In this document: positions 7,889 through 14,616 of the stretch, piece after piece
Numbering within the stretch: the first letter of the stretch is position 1
Layout: each line of letters begins with the position of its first letter
IMG/VR virus record: IMGVR_UViG_3300026116_000077
Location: 1-32,960 of that record
Source: a virus
Strand: one strand, 5' to 3'
Length of the DNA: 32,960 bases
The notes under the pieces: model-generated
What the model saw: the letters and a program-made list of their open reading frames with translations, nothing else
Database searches by the model: none
What the model was told of the DNA's origin: nothing
Translations under genes and position numbers: made by a program

Positions 7889-9229
7889 TCATCCAAAGAA
7901 CGGCAGGAACAGGTACGTGCGTTGTGAACCGCCAGCCGTAGCTGACCTAGTAACTACGACAATCAACGAACCAGAGACAGTATGAACGACCGCCACCGTG
8001 GCGGTCCTGGATGCAGTGACCACCAGGGATCCGCTAATGGTCACCACTCCCGGTACATCGGCCGTGGCAGCCAAGTTGACTGTGATTGGCCGAGATCCGG
8101 AGATGGTGTGGGTAACCGCCACGGTGGCCGCTCGGTTGACTGTGGTCGGCCTGGAGCCACCGATGGTATGGGTCACCGCAACCGTGGCAGTACGGCTCGC
8201 AGTGACCACCAGGGAGCCACCGATGGTGTGAGTCACCGCTATCGTGGCGGTCCGGTTGACCGTCGTTGGCCTGGAGCCACCGATGGTGTGGGTCACCGCC
8301 ACCGTGGCAGTCCGGTTTGCTGTAACCGTCAGAGAACCACCGATGGTGTGGGTTACAGCCACAGTGGCAGTGCGATTCGCTGTGACGGTCAGAGAACCAC
8401 CAATGGTGTGGGTTATAGCCACAGTGGCGGTGCGGTTCGCCGTGACGGTCAGGGAGCCGTCAATGGTGACGACGTTGCCGGTATTGGTCGGCCGTGGGGA
8501 CTGGAAGAACCTCGCCTTACCCGGACCCTTGCCGGGGTGCCGGTTAGTGGCCTGCTGACCGATGGTTGCGGTCAGAGAGAAATCAAAAGCCGGTGGGTCG
8601 GCCGTCGTGGTGATGGTGCCGGTCCGGCTGGTCTCGTTACCACCTCCACCAGTCAGGTCCTGGATGGAGGTGGGCGCTGACTGCATGAAGCGGGTTGCCC
8701 ATTGCGGGTTGCCCGCCATGAGGTCTTTCAAGGCCGAGGTGGCAAGGGCCTCAATGGTCAGGTCGGCCAGCTCGGAAGTCCACAGGGCAGCAACAGCCAC
8801 GTCACCAGTGGAGGCTGCGAAGCTGGTGCCCGCCCCGACCTGGAGCGAGTTGGACGTGCCGGGGTCGGTGTGATTAGCTGCCCCGACGGCCTCGCCGTGT
8901 GACCAGGCCCCACCGGCCGTGTAGTCCTTGAAGTGGCAACGGTAGTGGGCCGCTCCGGCTGGTTTGGTGATGGCTGTCCAATACCAGTGGGCTCCGGTCA
9001 GGGTGCCGAATCCGGACGAGAAGTCGTTGTCACCGAACAGGTGGGCGGTATCCACACCATAAGCGCGTTGGTCGGTCCCGCTGAGCAGGGCAGCAATAAA
9101 GCCACTGTTCAGCCCCGTGCTGGGCATAAGCCACAGGGTCATCATGGTGAACGCGCCGTTGCTCACATTGGCGGCGTTACCAATGGAAAAGTTGACGTGA
9201 GAGTTGGCGGCACCAAAGTTGAGACTCAT
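7889..9229 (-). CDS. LamG-like virion protein with 20-residue tandem repeats
   Basis: This 446-aa protein starts at ATG 9229 with a good site (GGGAGGTG). Residues 1-170 resemble a LamG/concanavalin-like jelly roll: MSLNFGAANSHVNFSI, TMMTLWLMPSTG, WYWTAITKPAGAAHYRCHF, SNSLQVGAG, DVAVAALWTSEL. A linker with PGKGPGKARFFQSP leads to about nine copies of a 20-residue unit like TIGGSLTVTANRTATVAVTH (about 253-435) and a short hydrophobic end YLFLPFFG. The repeats alternate polar and beta-branched residues, suggesting a stacked beta rod. Placed among decoration-like genes, it is probably a capsid or tail surface protein that binds glycans. Whether it sits on head or tail cannot be told. Confidence 0.65.
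   Translation of the reverse strand: MSLNFGAANSHVNFSIGNAANVSNGAFTMMTLWLMPSTGLNSGFIAALLSGTDQRAYGVDTAHLFGDNDFSSGFGTLTGAHWYWTAITKPAGAAHYRCHFKDYTAGGAWSHGEAVGAANHTDPGTSNSLQVGAGTSFAASTGDVAVAALWTSELADLTIEALATSALKDLMAGNPQWATRFMQSAPTSIQDLTGGGGNETSRTGTITTTADPPAFDFSLTATIGQQATNRHPGKGPGKARFFQSPRPTNTGNVVTIDGSLTVTANRTATVAITHTIGGSLTVTANRTATVAVTHTIGGSLTVTANRTATVAVTHTIGGSRPTTVNRTATIAVTHTIGGSLVVTASRTATVAVTHTIGGSRPTTVNRAATVAVTHTISGSRPITVNLAATADVPGVVTISGSLVVTASRTATVAVVHTVSGSLIVVVTRSATAGGSQRTYLFLPFFG
7936..8470 (-). repeat. 60-bp tandem repeat, about nine units, inside a virion gene
   Basis: Successive 60-bp segments share a pattern such as CACCGATGGTGTGGGT, CACCGTGGCAGT and a GGTCAGGGAGCCAC-type end. The period is exactly 60 bp from about 8041 to 8470, and two more diverged units extend to about 7936, where a 6-bp insertion shifts the register. 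The units encode TIGGSLTVTANRTATVAVTH variants. A sub-type with GSRPTTVNRTATIAV alternates with the main one, which suggests duplication of two-unit blocks. Confidence 0.9.
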
Positions 9230-9259
9230 GCGCCCACCTCCCTATGAGGGCCGGTGGGG

Positions 9260-9850
9260 TTAGTTCAGTGCGCGGAGTCGGTACTGCCGGGCCCGAACGC
9301 CGTTGCCCGCATTGCTGACGGAAAATCCGACGAAGATGTCCACCTTCTGTGTTGCGGTCGAGTCGAAGCCGGTTCCCACTGCGGGGGTGGTGTTGGGCAG
9401 CAACAGGGTCGGCAGGGTGTTGGCCACCGAGTCGGCAACGTTGGTGTTGACCACGGTCTGAGAAGTGATGATGCCCTGCCCCATGAGGTTGGCCTGAGTG
9501 CCCGCACCCTCGTTCTGACAGGTCAGTTCCAGATCAAGCCAGAACGGCAGCGTGGTGTGTGCCGTGGTGGAGAGCTGGATGTTGCCTGATGTCCAGGCAA
9601 TGACCGCCCCGAGCATGAACTGGAACACGATCGTGCCGGGGGTGGTGACGATGTTGGAGATGTCCCCCATCAGGCGGACGTTGACCGACTTACCCGGGAC
9701 CCAGAAGTTGGCCGGCAGCGTGTACTTGGCCGCTGCGGACTTGTCGGTGCCATCCACGCCGAAGATGGACTTGGCCGTGGTGAACGTGGTCTGGAGGGGG
9801 CTGTCGACCTTGAGTGTGGTGAGGGTTTCTTCCCAGGTCTGAAGGCTCAT
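9260..9850 (-). CDS. Beta-rich virion decoration-like protein
   Basis: This 196-aa protein starts at ATG 9850, one base after the previous stop. It begins MSLQTWEETLTTL, followed by YTLPANFWVPGKSVNVRLMG, a jelly-roll-like series of strands, NVADSVANTLPTLLLPN and an end VRARQYRLRALN. Similar 180-200-residue proteins starting with LQTWEE and containing a TLP-F-PGK strand occur in structural regions of actinophages, but I know no firm function for them. A trimeric decoration or fibre role fits the all-beta composition, one cysteine only and lack of signal sequence. It is co-transcribed with neighbours of the same kind. Confidence 0.55.
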   Translation of the reverse strand: MSLQTWEETLTTLKVDSPLQTTFTTAKSIFGVDGTDKSAAAKYTLPANFWVPGKSVNVRLMGDISNIVTTPGTIVFQFMLGAVIAWTSGNIQLSTTAHTTLPFWLDLELTCQNEGAGTQANLMGQGIITSQTVVNTNVADSVANTLPTLLLPNTTPAVGTGFDSTATQKVDIFVGFSVSNAGNGVRARQYRLRALN

Positions 9851-9851
9851 G

Positions 9852-10238
9852 TCATGCCGCCAGTGGGGTGAACGAGATAGACAAGGCGGTGAGGTTCAAG
9901 GTGTCACCGTTCGCTACTTGCTTGCTGGCGGTCAGGGTGATGGAGAACAGGAAGTTGCCAGCGGAGACGGCATCCCAAATGGCCAGATGACTGATCGTCT
10001 CCGTGCCCTGAACCCAGGCCCAAGACGGGGTGTTGGTCATGGCCTTGGAACCAGCAGAGGCCGCACCGTAGGTGATGGACTTTCGGGTGGTCTCTGTCGA
10101 CGGGTTAGAGGTTCCGTTGACGCCAGGATCACCCAGGTGAAGCTCAGCAAAGGCACCGGCCGGGGCGGTGAAGGCAGTACCTCCCAGCATGTCCAGCCAC
10201 TTGTTGGCCAGGAGGGTGGGGCTCAGACCGACAGTCAT
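9852..10238 (-). CDS. Small tail-fibre/decoration family protein
   Basis: This 128-aa protein has the recurrent layout of a widespread small phage fibre family. An N-terminal helix LANKWLDMLGG is followed by AFAELHLGDPGVNGTSN, a Thr/Arg strand ETTRKSITYG, then ETISHLAIWDAVSAGNFLFS and a last strand GDTLNLTALSISF. The HLGDPG and HLAIWD-GNFL elements are the diagnostic ones. Members are annotated as tail fibre or minor tail proteins, usually without direct proof. The start ATG 10238 overlaps the 46-aa gene (ATGA) and has GAGGAGG upstream. It probably belongs to the external decoration set here, since it lies before the connector genes. Confidence 0.6.
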   Translation of the reverse strand: MTVGLSPTLLANKWLDMLGGTAFTAPAGAFAELHLGDPGVNGTSNPSTETTRKSITYGAASAGSKAMTNTPSWAWVQGTETISHLAIWDAVSAGNFLFSITLTASKQVANGDTLNLTALSISFTPLAA

Positions 10239-10375
10239 TCTTCGTCCTCCTCAGGCTCCGGTCGGAGCACAGTTACCTTGCCTTCTTCGACCTTGACAAG
10301 GTCCCCCGGCTGCAACGTGCCAGCGGGGATGACCTCAATTTCAGCGGTCACTTCTAGGCCATACAGGAACTCCAC
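10235..10375 (-). CDS. 46-aa acidic protein
   Basis: A GTG codon at 10375 follows immediately after the upstream TAA, and the frame runs 46 codons to a TGA at 10235 that overlaps the next ATG. The sequence starts MEFLYGLEVTAEIEVIPAGT, continues LQPGDLVKVEEGKVTVLRP and ends in a run of acidic residues EPEEDEE. The middle looks like a small SH3-type barrel strand pair (PGDLVKV, GKVTVL). Coupling at both ends supports it as a real gene. No function can be assigned; the last codons also supply the ribosome binding site of the next gene. Confidence 0.6.
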   Translation of the reverse strand: MEFLYGLEVTAEIEVIPAGTLQPGDLVKVEEGKVTVLRPEPEEDEE

Positions 10376-10915
10376 TTAGAACCCCTTCATGAAGGCGATG
10401 ACCCACCACCGGTTAGCACTGGCGATGTACCGGCAGCCCAGGAGGTCCGTAGCCCCGACCGCAGTGGACAAGGTGATGGAAGTCAGGTCGGTCCCGAACA
10501 GGAACCCCCCCGCCCCGCTGGCCAGGGTCAAAGCGTTGTTTCCAGTCCCACCCTGCTTGATCTCCCACATACACATCTGCTCATCAGTGGGATTGGTAGG
10601 GGCGCCCAGAACGTGACCAGTAGCCGTCAAGGTGACCCGGAAGTTGTTGCCCAGTGCCGCATTGGTGGCAATGGTGGCAGCGTCGGTCAGGTTCACTGCT
10701 GGGAGCACGAACGGGACCGGCAAGCCACCAGAGCCACCAGGCGCGTACTTCAGGCTCAGGGTCTGAGCTGAGTCAGCGGTCAGCACGTTGGTATTGGTGC
10801 CGATGTGCATGGGCTGCAACGTCCCAACCGCGTTGGCGGCCAGGAGGTCACCCTTGGTGTATCCGTTGACGTTGACCTTGGACGGGTCGCCGTCAACGAC
10901 AATGAGCGCGCTCAC
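10376..10915 (-). CDS. Beta-sandwich decoration or fibre protein
   Basis: This 179-aa protein starts at GTG 10915 with AAGGGGGGT upstream. Residues 1-75 (VDGDPSKVNVNGYTKGDLL, LKYAPGGSGGLPVPF) form an N-terminal arm. Residues 80-179 read as a compact fibre-tip sandwich: AATIATNAALGNNFRVTLTA, EEQ-like MCMWEIKQGGTGNNALTLAS, FLFGTDLTSITLSTAVGATD and RYIASANRWWVIAFMKG. The strand pair with QGGTGN and the final W-V strand matches a domain seen at the ends of many phage tail fibres and head decoration proteins. It directly follows the major tail gene. Whether it decorates head or tail is not decidable. Confidence 0.6.
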   Translation of the reverse strand: MSALIVVDGDPSKVNVNGYTKGDLLAANAVGTLQPMHIGTNTNVLTADSAQTLSLKYAPGGSGGLPVPFVLPAVNLTDAATIATNAALGNNFRVTLTATGHVLGAPTNPTDEQMCMWEIKQGGTGNNALTLASGAGGFLFGTDLTSITLSTAVGATDLLGCRYIASANRWWVIAFMKGF

Positions 10916-10931
10916 GGCGACCCCCCTTCGG

Positions 10932-11642
10932 TTAGCTAGGGATCAGGCTGGCCAGGGTCGTGCAACCACACGTCGCAGCCGGTGGGGCAAGTCGGGTAAT
11001 GAACATCCGACTGTGCTGCGTTGACGTGATCGGCGTGAACAGTGGCCGAGGCGTGGTGGATCCCACTGGGTTATCGGAGTAGCTGACGTTGTACGGGCCA
11101 GTACCCCAGAGGCTGTTGGACCGGGTCCGGGCGTTGAGGACGAAGCTGGCTGCACCGTTCTCGTAGGTCACATCACCAACGGTTCCCTCGACCACCCACG
11201 GGAAGATCATGTACCCGAAGGGAGTGTTACCCGTACAGGGCACCGAGCTGTTGGTGATCCGGGTCCAACCTTCCAGGGCAAAGTTGGCATTAGATGCCGC
11301 CCCCTCCTGGGTGTTGTAACCGATCGCGGACGGCGAGACAGCGTCGTTGAGGTACGTGGGCTCGGCGGACATGATGTTGATCAGTTCCGGGTCCACGTTG
11401 CAGAAGGTGAGGACCAGGTTGATCCACTTCAAGATCGGTGGGTTGGTCTCCTTGACGCAGAAGTCACCATTGCCGTTCTTGACGAAGAACTCCTGGCGGG
11501 CCTCATACTCCTTGGTCAAGGCGACCGAAATGATGCCGTCACTGACCACAGTGGAGCACCCAGTGACCGCCTGACCACAGGAGTTGAGCTGAGTCACCCG
11601 CACCTTCGGAATCTTGAAGGGCGTAAAACAGGTTGAGGTCAT
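10932..11642 (-). CDS. Major tail protein
   Basis: This 236-aa protein has the pattern I recognise for a class of actinophage tail tube subunits. It starts TSTCFTPFKIPKVRVTQLNS, then STVVSDGIISVALTKEYEA, the motif FFVKNGNGDFCVKE, WINLVLTFCNVDPELINIM, FGYMIFPWVVEGTVG, ENGAASFVLNARTRSNSLWG and an end with APPAATCGCTTLA. It would polymerise into the tail tube with the help of the chaperones at 4617-5526. It has eight cysteines, including CGC near the C-terminus. The start is ATG 11642 with GGAGAGTAGGA upstream. Its place before the adaptor and terminator genes is unusual. The assignment rests on remembered family similarity, and no better candidate lies between the connectors and chaperones. Confidence 0.7.
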   Translation of the reverse strand: MTSTCFTPFKIPKVRVTQLNSCGQAVTGCSTVVSDGIISVALTKEYEARQEFFVKNGNGDFCVKETNPPILKWINLVLTFCNVDPELINIMSAEPTYLNDAVSPSAIGYNTQEGAASNANFALEGWTRITNSSVPCTGNTPFGYMIFPWVVEGTVGDVTYENGAASFVLNARTRSNSLWGTGPYNVSYSDNPVGSTTPRPLFTPITSTQHSRMFITRLAPPAATCGCTTLASLIPS

Positions 11643-11673
11643 GGGTTCCTACTCTCCAGCCCCATAGGAGGGA

Positions 11674-12534
11674 TCACGTTCCGCCTCCTGCTGTGGTGCA
11701 GGTACGGGTTACCTTCACTGCCCAGGAACCGCACTCCACGACCGCCAGATACACCTTCTCGCCGAGAACGTACATCTGGTTAAGAGCCCGATCCATGGTC
11801 TGCTGGGGGTCTGGGATTGCAATGTCCGTGCCCCAAATGAGCACCCGACCCGAGGCGTACATGTACTCGTCGGAACCAGTTGCCGCCTGTCCGGCTGGGC
11901 CGCTTCCGTCGTAGCCCTGACCGAACACGTAAGGAGTCCCGTACACCGTGCGCTTGAGTCGCCCTGGCCCCTCGTAAACGAGGTAGTTGTTGGACAGGTG
12001 AGCACTCATTCCTGGTCGTGCGTGGATTGCTCCGCCCACGATTCCGTTGTCAGCCAGAGCCTGCTCCAGCATCTCCACGGCCTCAGTGACACAACCTGAC
12101 GTGCCAAGGTCGGTCGCACTACGGAACAACCCGGGCACGGTTCCCAGGCCGTTGGAGGCATCCCAGCCCTGCCAGACCCGTCGCTCCACACCCCGCTGCT
12201 CCCGCAGCGTCATGCGGGTACGGACCCGCTCCGCAGCCTCATCAAAAGAGAACCCGATGCTGCCGCAGACGTAGGAGGTGATGATCCCGAACGGGGACCC
12301 GGAGATGGGGGTGTCCAGCACGGAGAACGTCTTGGAACCAGACACTGCCGGGCAGTTCATCTGGTACATGAAGATGTCTTTGACGCAGTCGTCTGGGACG
12401 TACTGGAGACCTCCACCAACTGCCTCTGGTACCGGAAACGGCATAGGCCCCAAGGCCACATCGAAGAGCCCATACGGCCGTGGTGGCGGTGGGGGCGCCC
12501 CGATGAGGGCTGGTGCGTTGTTGATCGTTGCCAT
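11674..12534 (-). CDS. Possible second capsid (penton or minor capsid) protein
   Basis: This 286-aa protein starts at ATG 12534 after GAGGAG. A Pro-rich N-arm (GAPPPPPRPYGLFDVALGP) is followed by a beta section, then a charged helix FDEAAERVRTRMTLREQRGV, a helix VTEAVEMLEQALADNG, strands and a glycine-rich HARPGMSAHLSNN, and near the end GRVLIWGTDIAIPD and VYLAVVECGSWAVKV. The order of N-arm, E-R-R helix, central helix and a final strand pair resembles HK97-fold capsid subunits in miniature. It lies between the major capsid and major tail genes. Some actinophages are described with separate hexamer and pentamer capsid proteins; this could be such a penton, but decoration or a connector role is possible. 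Confidence 0.45.
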   Translation of the reverse strand: MATINNAPALIGAPPPPPRPYGLFDVALGPMPFPVPEAVGGGLQYVPDDCVKDIFMYQMNCPAVSGSKTFSVLDTPISGSPFGIITSYVCGSIGFSFDEAAERVRTRMTLREQRGVERRVWQGWDASNGLGTVPGLFRSATDLGTSGCVTEAVEMLEQALADNGIVGGAIHARPGMSAHLSNNYLVYEGPGRLKRTVYGTPYVFGQGYDGSGPAGQAATGSDEYMYASGRVLIWGTDIAIPDPQQTMDRALNQMYVLGEKVYLAVVECGSWAVKVTRTCTTAGGGT

Positions 12535-12564
12535 GGCGTCTCCTCAACTGCCTGGTAGGGCGAA

Positions 12565-12586
12565 GGGGGCCGGTTGCCCGGCCCCC
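12565..12586 (-). terminator. GC hairpin with GCAA tetraloop after the major capsid gene
   Basis: On the minus strand GGGGGCCGG and CCGGCCCCC pair perfectly (9 bp, all GC) around a GCAA loop, a GNRA tetraloop. The hairpin begins 8 nt after the capsid stop. Only UUC follows, so it is a weak intrinsic terminator. It may instead protect the capsid mRNA 3' end or partly reduce transcription of the tail genes. Confidence 0.65.
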
Positions 12587-12593
12587 GGTTCGC

Positions 12594-14345
12594 TTACGGG
12601 CAAGTGAGGGTTCCAGTGCTGGTGGTCTTACCACTCGGGCAGATCGGCACGGTGTAGACCCGGCTCAGTGGGCACATCTGAACCATGGCCCAACCCGTCT
12701 CCGTGAAGAGGTGGGTGACCTGGTTGGTGGCCAGCTTGGTCGAGTCGTAGACCGAGTTCAGCGTGATCACGTCCGAGACGGCCCGGATCCAGGTGCCCGA
12801 CGGGAACACCAGGAACTGGAACGACTTGGGCAGGAAGTTGATCGGGGTCGACGCACCCGGTCCGGTACCGGACAGGGCGGCCGTGCTGAACGCGTCCTGC
12901 CAGTCGTACACGTACTGCACACGGGCACCACGGGTGGTGTAGAAGGCGTTGATCTCCGCATCGGTCAGGTTCGGGTCCTGCACGAACGGGCGCCGCATCC
13001 AGTCAGCCCGCATCTGGGCCAGAACCCACCACGGCATGATGACCTCAAGCGTGGCGTTGCGGGCCATCCGCAGCCGGTACTTGATGTCGGTGATGGCCAT
13101 CTCCACCGCGCTCATGATCTGAGAGGTGGTGGAACCGTCAGTGGCCCACGGAGCCTGAGCGGTCAGGTCGACCGCCGTGGAACCAGTGACCACGTCAGAA
13201 ATCTGCTCACGGTTGATCTGGTGAGCGGAGGCGGCCATGGCGCCACGGGTGAAGGTGGCGGTGTACTCCGGGTAGCCACGGATGGCCAGGATGTTGCCGG
13301 TGAGGCACAGGCCCGTCACGCCGAGACGAGTGTCCACGAACGACGGACACGGGATCTCGATACAGGTCTTGGTGGTACCAGAGGCAACCTGAGCCTCAGT
13401 GAGGTCGAAGAAGCCGTTGGGGGTCTGTCCACCCTGGACACCGAAGATGGTGGAGAAGTCCAGACCGGTGTTGTGCCGGATGCCGCCACGCCGGGCCTGA
13501 ACCTCAGGGAAGTCCGCGAGACCGTCGGTGGTGATCTGGAGGCAGATGTCGTAGTCCGTCTCAGACGGAGCACACCATCCCTGGGCGGCCACGATCGCGT
13601 CACGCTCAGGCTGCTCGGCCTTGATGCGCTTGCGGTCCAGCTCCACGCTGGCCAGGAGTGATCCACCGGGCAGGCGGGACTCGTCAGCCACCTTCAGCAG
13701 CTTGTCGTAGTCCGTCTGGTCTCCGTTGACGGAGAACTCGTCCGGGTAGTTGCGGATCAGGGTGGCGACGGGGGACTGGATGGGGCCGTTGCTGCTCTTG
13801 ACCCCGCTCTTGTCCATGCTCTGGTGCGACGCGCTGCGGGCCTCGAAGATCTTGGCCACTTCCAGCATCGTCGTCAGGACCTGGCCGTTCTCGAACGACC
13901 CGTCAGCACTGGACGTGCTGGCCGCTGCAACCAGCGTGGACATGGGCACCCGGTTCGGGTGCGGCAGCTCAACATCCTGGCCGCCACCGTTGGCCTTGAT
14001 CTTGGCCACGGTCACCTTGGTGGAGGCGACAACCGCGTCAGCGGGCTCCTCAACCTCGGCCTCGGCCTCAGCCTCAGGCTCTTCCTCGGCGTCTTCCTCC
14101 GGGTCCGTGGTCGCAGCAGCGAACCGGTCGGACACCTCGCGGCGCACGGAAAGCTCATCGGGGATGGTGGTGAAGACGAAGCTCTGAAGGTCCTCAAGAC
14201 GGGTCAGCTCTTCGACCGTGATGGTCTCAACAGCGACCGTCGACTTGAGGTTGTCGTATTCGGCCTTGGCGACACGGCGAAGGTCTTCGAGACCAGCGAT
14301 GGAAAACTGGTCAAGACTTTCCGGGTCGGGAATCTGGAAAGGCAT
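12594..14345 (-). CDS. Major capsid protein with N-terminal scaffold-like domain
   Basis: This 583-aa protein is long for an HK97-fold capsid subunit. Residues 1-125 are helical and charged, with an acidic run at 81-101 (EDAEEEPEAEAEAEVEE). This looks like a fused scaffolding or delta domain, and no separate scaffold gene is visible. Residues about 180-583 are the capsid domain: SPVATLIRNYPDEFSVNGD, DRKRIKAEQPERDAIVAAQG, RNATLEVIMPWWVLAQMRAD, FLPKSFQFLVFPSGTWIRAV, NSVYDSTKLATNQVTHLFTE and the Cys-containing end SRVYTVPICPSGKT. The FxFLVFPSGTW and YDSTKLATN strings are familiar from actinophage capsid proteins. ATG 14345 is preceded by AGGAG beside a stem-loop. The N-domain is expected to be removed by the protease at 22309-24702, an inference. 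Confidence 0.88.
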   Translation of the reverse strand: MPFQIPDPESLDQFSIAGLEDLRRVAKAEYDNLKSTVAVETITVEELTRLEDLQSFVFTTIPDELSVRREVSDRFAAATTDPEEDAEEEPEAEAEAEVEEPADAVVASTKVTVAKIKANGGGQDVELPHPNRVPMSTLVAAASTSSADGSFENGQVLTTMLEVAKIFEARSASHQSMDKSGVKSSNGPIQSPVATLIRNYPDEFSVNGDQTDYDKLLKVADESRLPGGSLLASVELDRKRIKAEQPERDAIVAAQGWCAPSETDYDICLQITTDGLADFPEVQARRGGIRHNTGLDFSTIFGVQGGQTPNGFFDLTEAQVASGTTKTCIEIPCPSFVDTRLGVTGLCLTGNILAIRGYPEYTATFTRGAMAASAHQINREQISDVVTGSTAVDLTAQAPWATDGSTTSQIMSAVEMAITDIKYRLRMARNATLEVIMPWWVLAQMRADWMRRPFVQDPNLTDAEINAFYTTRGARVQYVYDWQDAFSTAALSGTGPGASTPINFLPKSFQFLVFPSGTWIRAVSDVITLNSVYDSTKLATNQVTHLFTETGWAMVQMCPLSRVYTVPICPSGKTTSTGTLTCP

Positions 14346-14357
14346 GTTCCTGCTCCT

Positions 14358-14374
14358 AGAAGTTGATCACTTCT
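14358..14374 (-). promoter_or_regulatory. Stem-loop adjoining the capsid gene ribosome binding site
   Basis: AGAAGT and ACTTCT form a perfect 6-bp stem with a 5-nt loop. In the mRNA it ends exactly where the AGGAG Shine-Dalgarno (14357-14353) begins, leaving the site free. Such a 5' stem commonly stabilises mRNA or keeps the ribosome site open; the role is inferred. Confidence 0.5.
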
Positions 14375-14380
14375 GGTGCA

Positions 14381-14426
14381 GGCCCATAGCTCAGCCACCA
14401 CTCCAAGGCCCGGCCCATAGCTCAGC
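14381..14426 (-). repeat. Pair of 15-bp direct repeats upstream of the capsid gene
   Basis: GGCCCATAGCTCAGC occurs at 14381-14395 and again at 14412-14426 (start-to-start 31 bp, about three helical turns). Equal spacing on one face of the helix suits cooperative protein binding, so these could be operator half-sites for late control. They resemble a tRNA 5' end on the plus strand, but no tRNA follows. Confidence 0.6.
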
Positions 14427-14475
14427 GCCCGATTAGAACGGATCATAGATCCATTAGTGGTGCTTTACAAGGGGG

Positions 14476-14616
14476 TCATACCTGGGAAGCCAGGACCGCC
14501 AACACGACCACGAAGGCCCCGATCCAACCAAGGTCAAATCGCGTTGGAATCTTGGCCGCACCACCAAGGAAAAAGATCCCGGCCACAACCCACAGAATTA
14601 TCTGGATGACGTTCAT
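14476..14616 (-). CDS. 46-aa membrane protein with two transmembrane segments
   Basis: An ATG at 14616 overlaps the stop of the preceding gene (ATGA), and the frame runs 46 codons to TGA at 14476. The product has two hydrophobic helices, MNVIQIILWVVAGIFFLGG (1-19) and LGWIGAFVVVLAVLASQ (29-45), joined by a basic turn AAKIPTRFD. This is a helical hairpin of the size of very small holin-like or leader membrane proteins. Position beside the capsid gene rather than a lysin argues against calling it a holin. Function is unknown. Confidence 0.65.
   Translation of the reverse strand: MNVIQIILWVVAGIFFLGGAAKIPTRFDLGWIGAFVVVLAVLASQV

Larger units (their letters stand above)
14346..14475 (-). promoter_or_regulatory. 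Structured 130-nt leader of the major capsid gene
   Basis: This is one of the few non-coding gaps in the block. It holds two identical 15-bp direct repeats (GGCCCATAGCTCAGC on the plus strand at 14381-14395 and 14412-14426), a hairpin GGATC-ATA-GATCC at 14440-14452, a perfect stem AGAAGT/ACTTCT at 14358-14374 next to the AGGAG site, and CACCACT/AGTGGTG arms at 14396-14402 and 14456-14462. I see no convincing -35/-10 pair. A promoter, operator or RNA-stability element for high capsid expression is likely, but the type is not known. Confidence 0.5.

Noticed and set aside
7936-8470. CRISPR array
   Set aside because: Repeats are contiguous 60-bp units inside an open frame, with no spacers and no cas adaptation genes.
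12528-13661. Plus-strand frame of 377 codons opposite the capsid gene
   Set aside because: Arg/Gly/His/Val-rich antisense shadow with no recognisable domain and no operon context.
14381-14462. tRNA-like 5' ends (GGCCCATAGCTCAGC) on the plus strand
   Set aside because: After the D-arm-like start there is no 5-bp anticodon stem with a 7-nt loop and no T-arm; treated as direct repeats.
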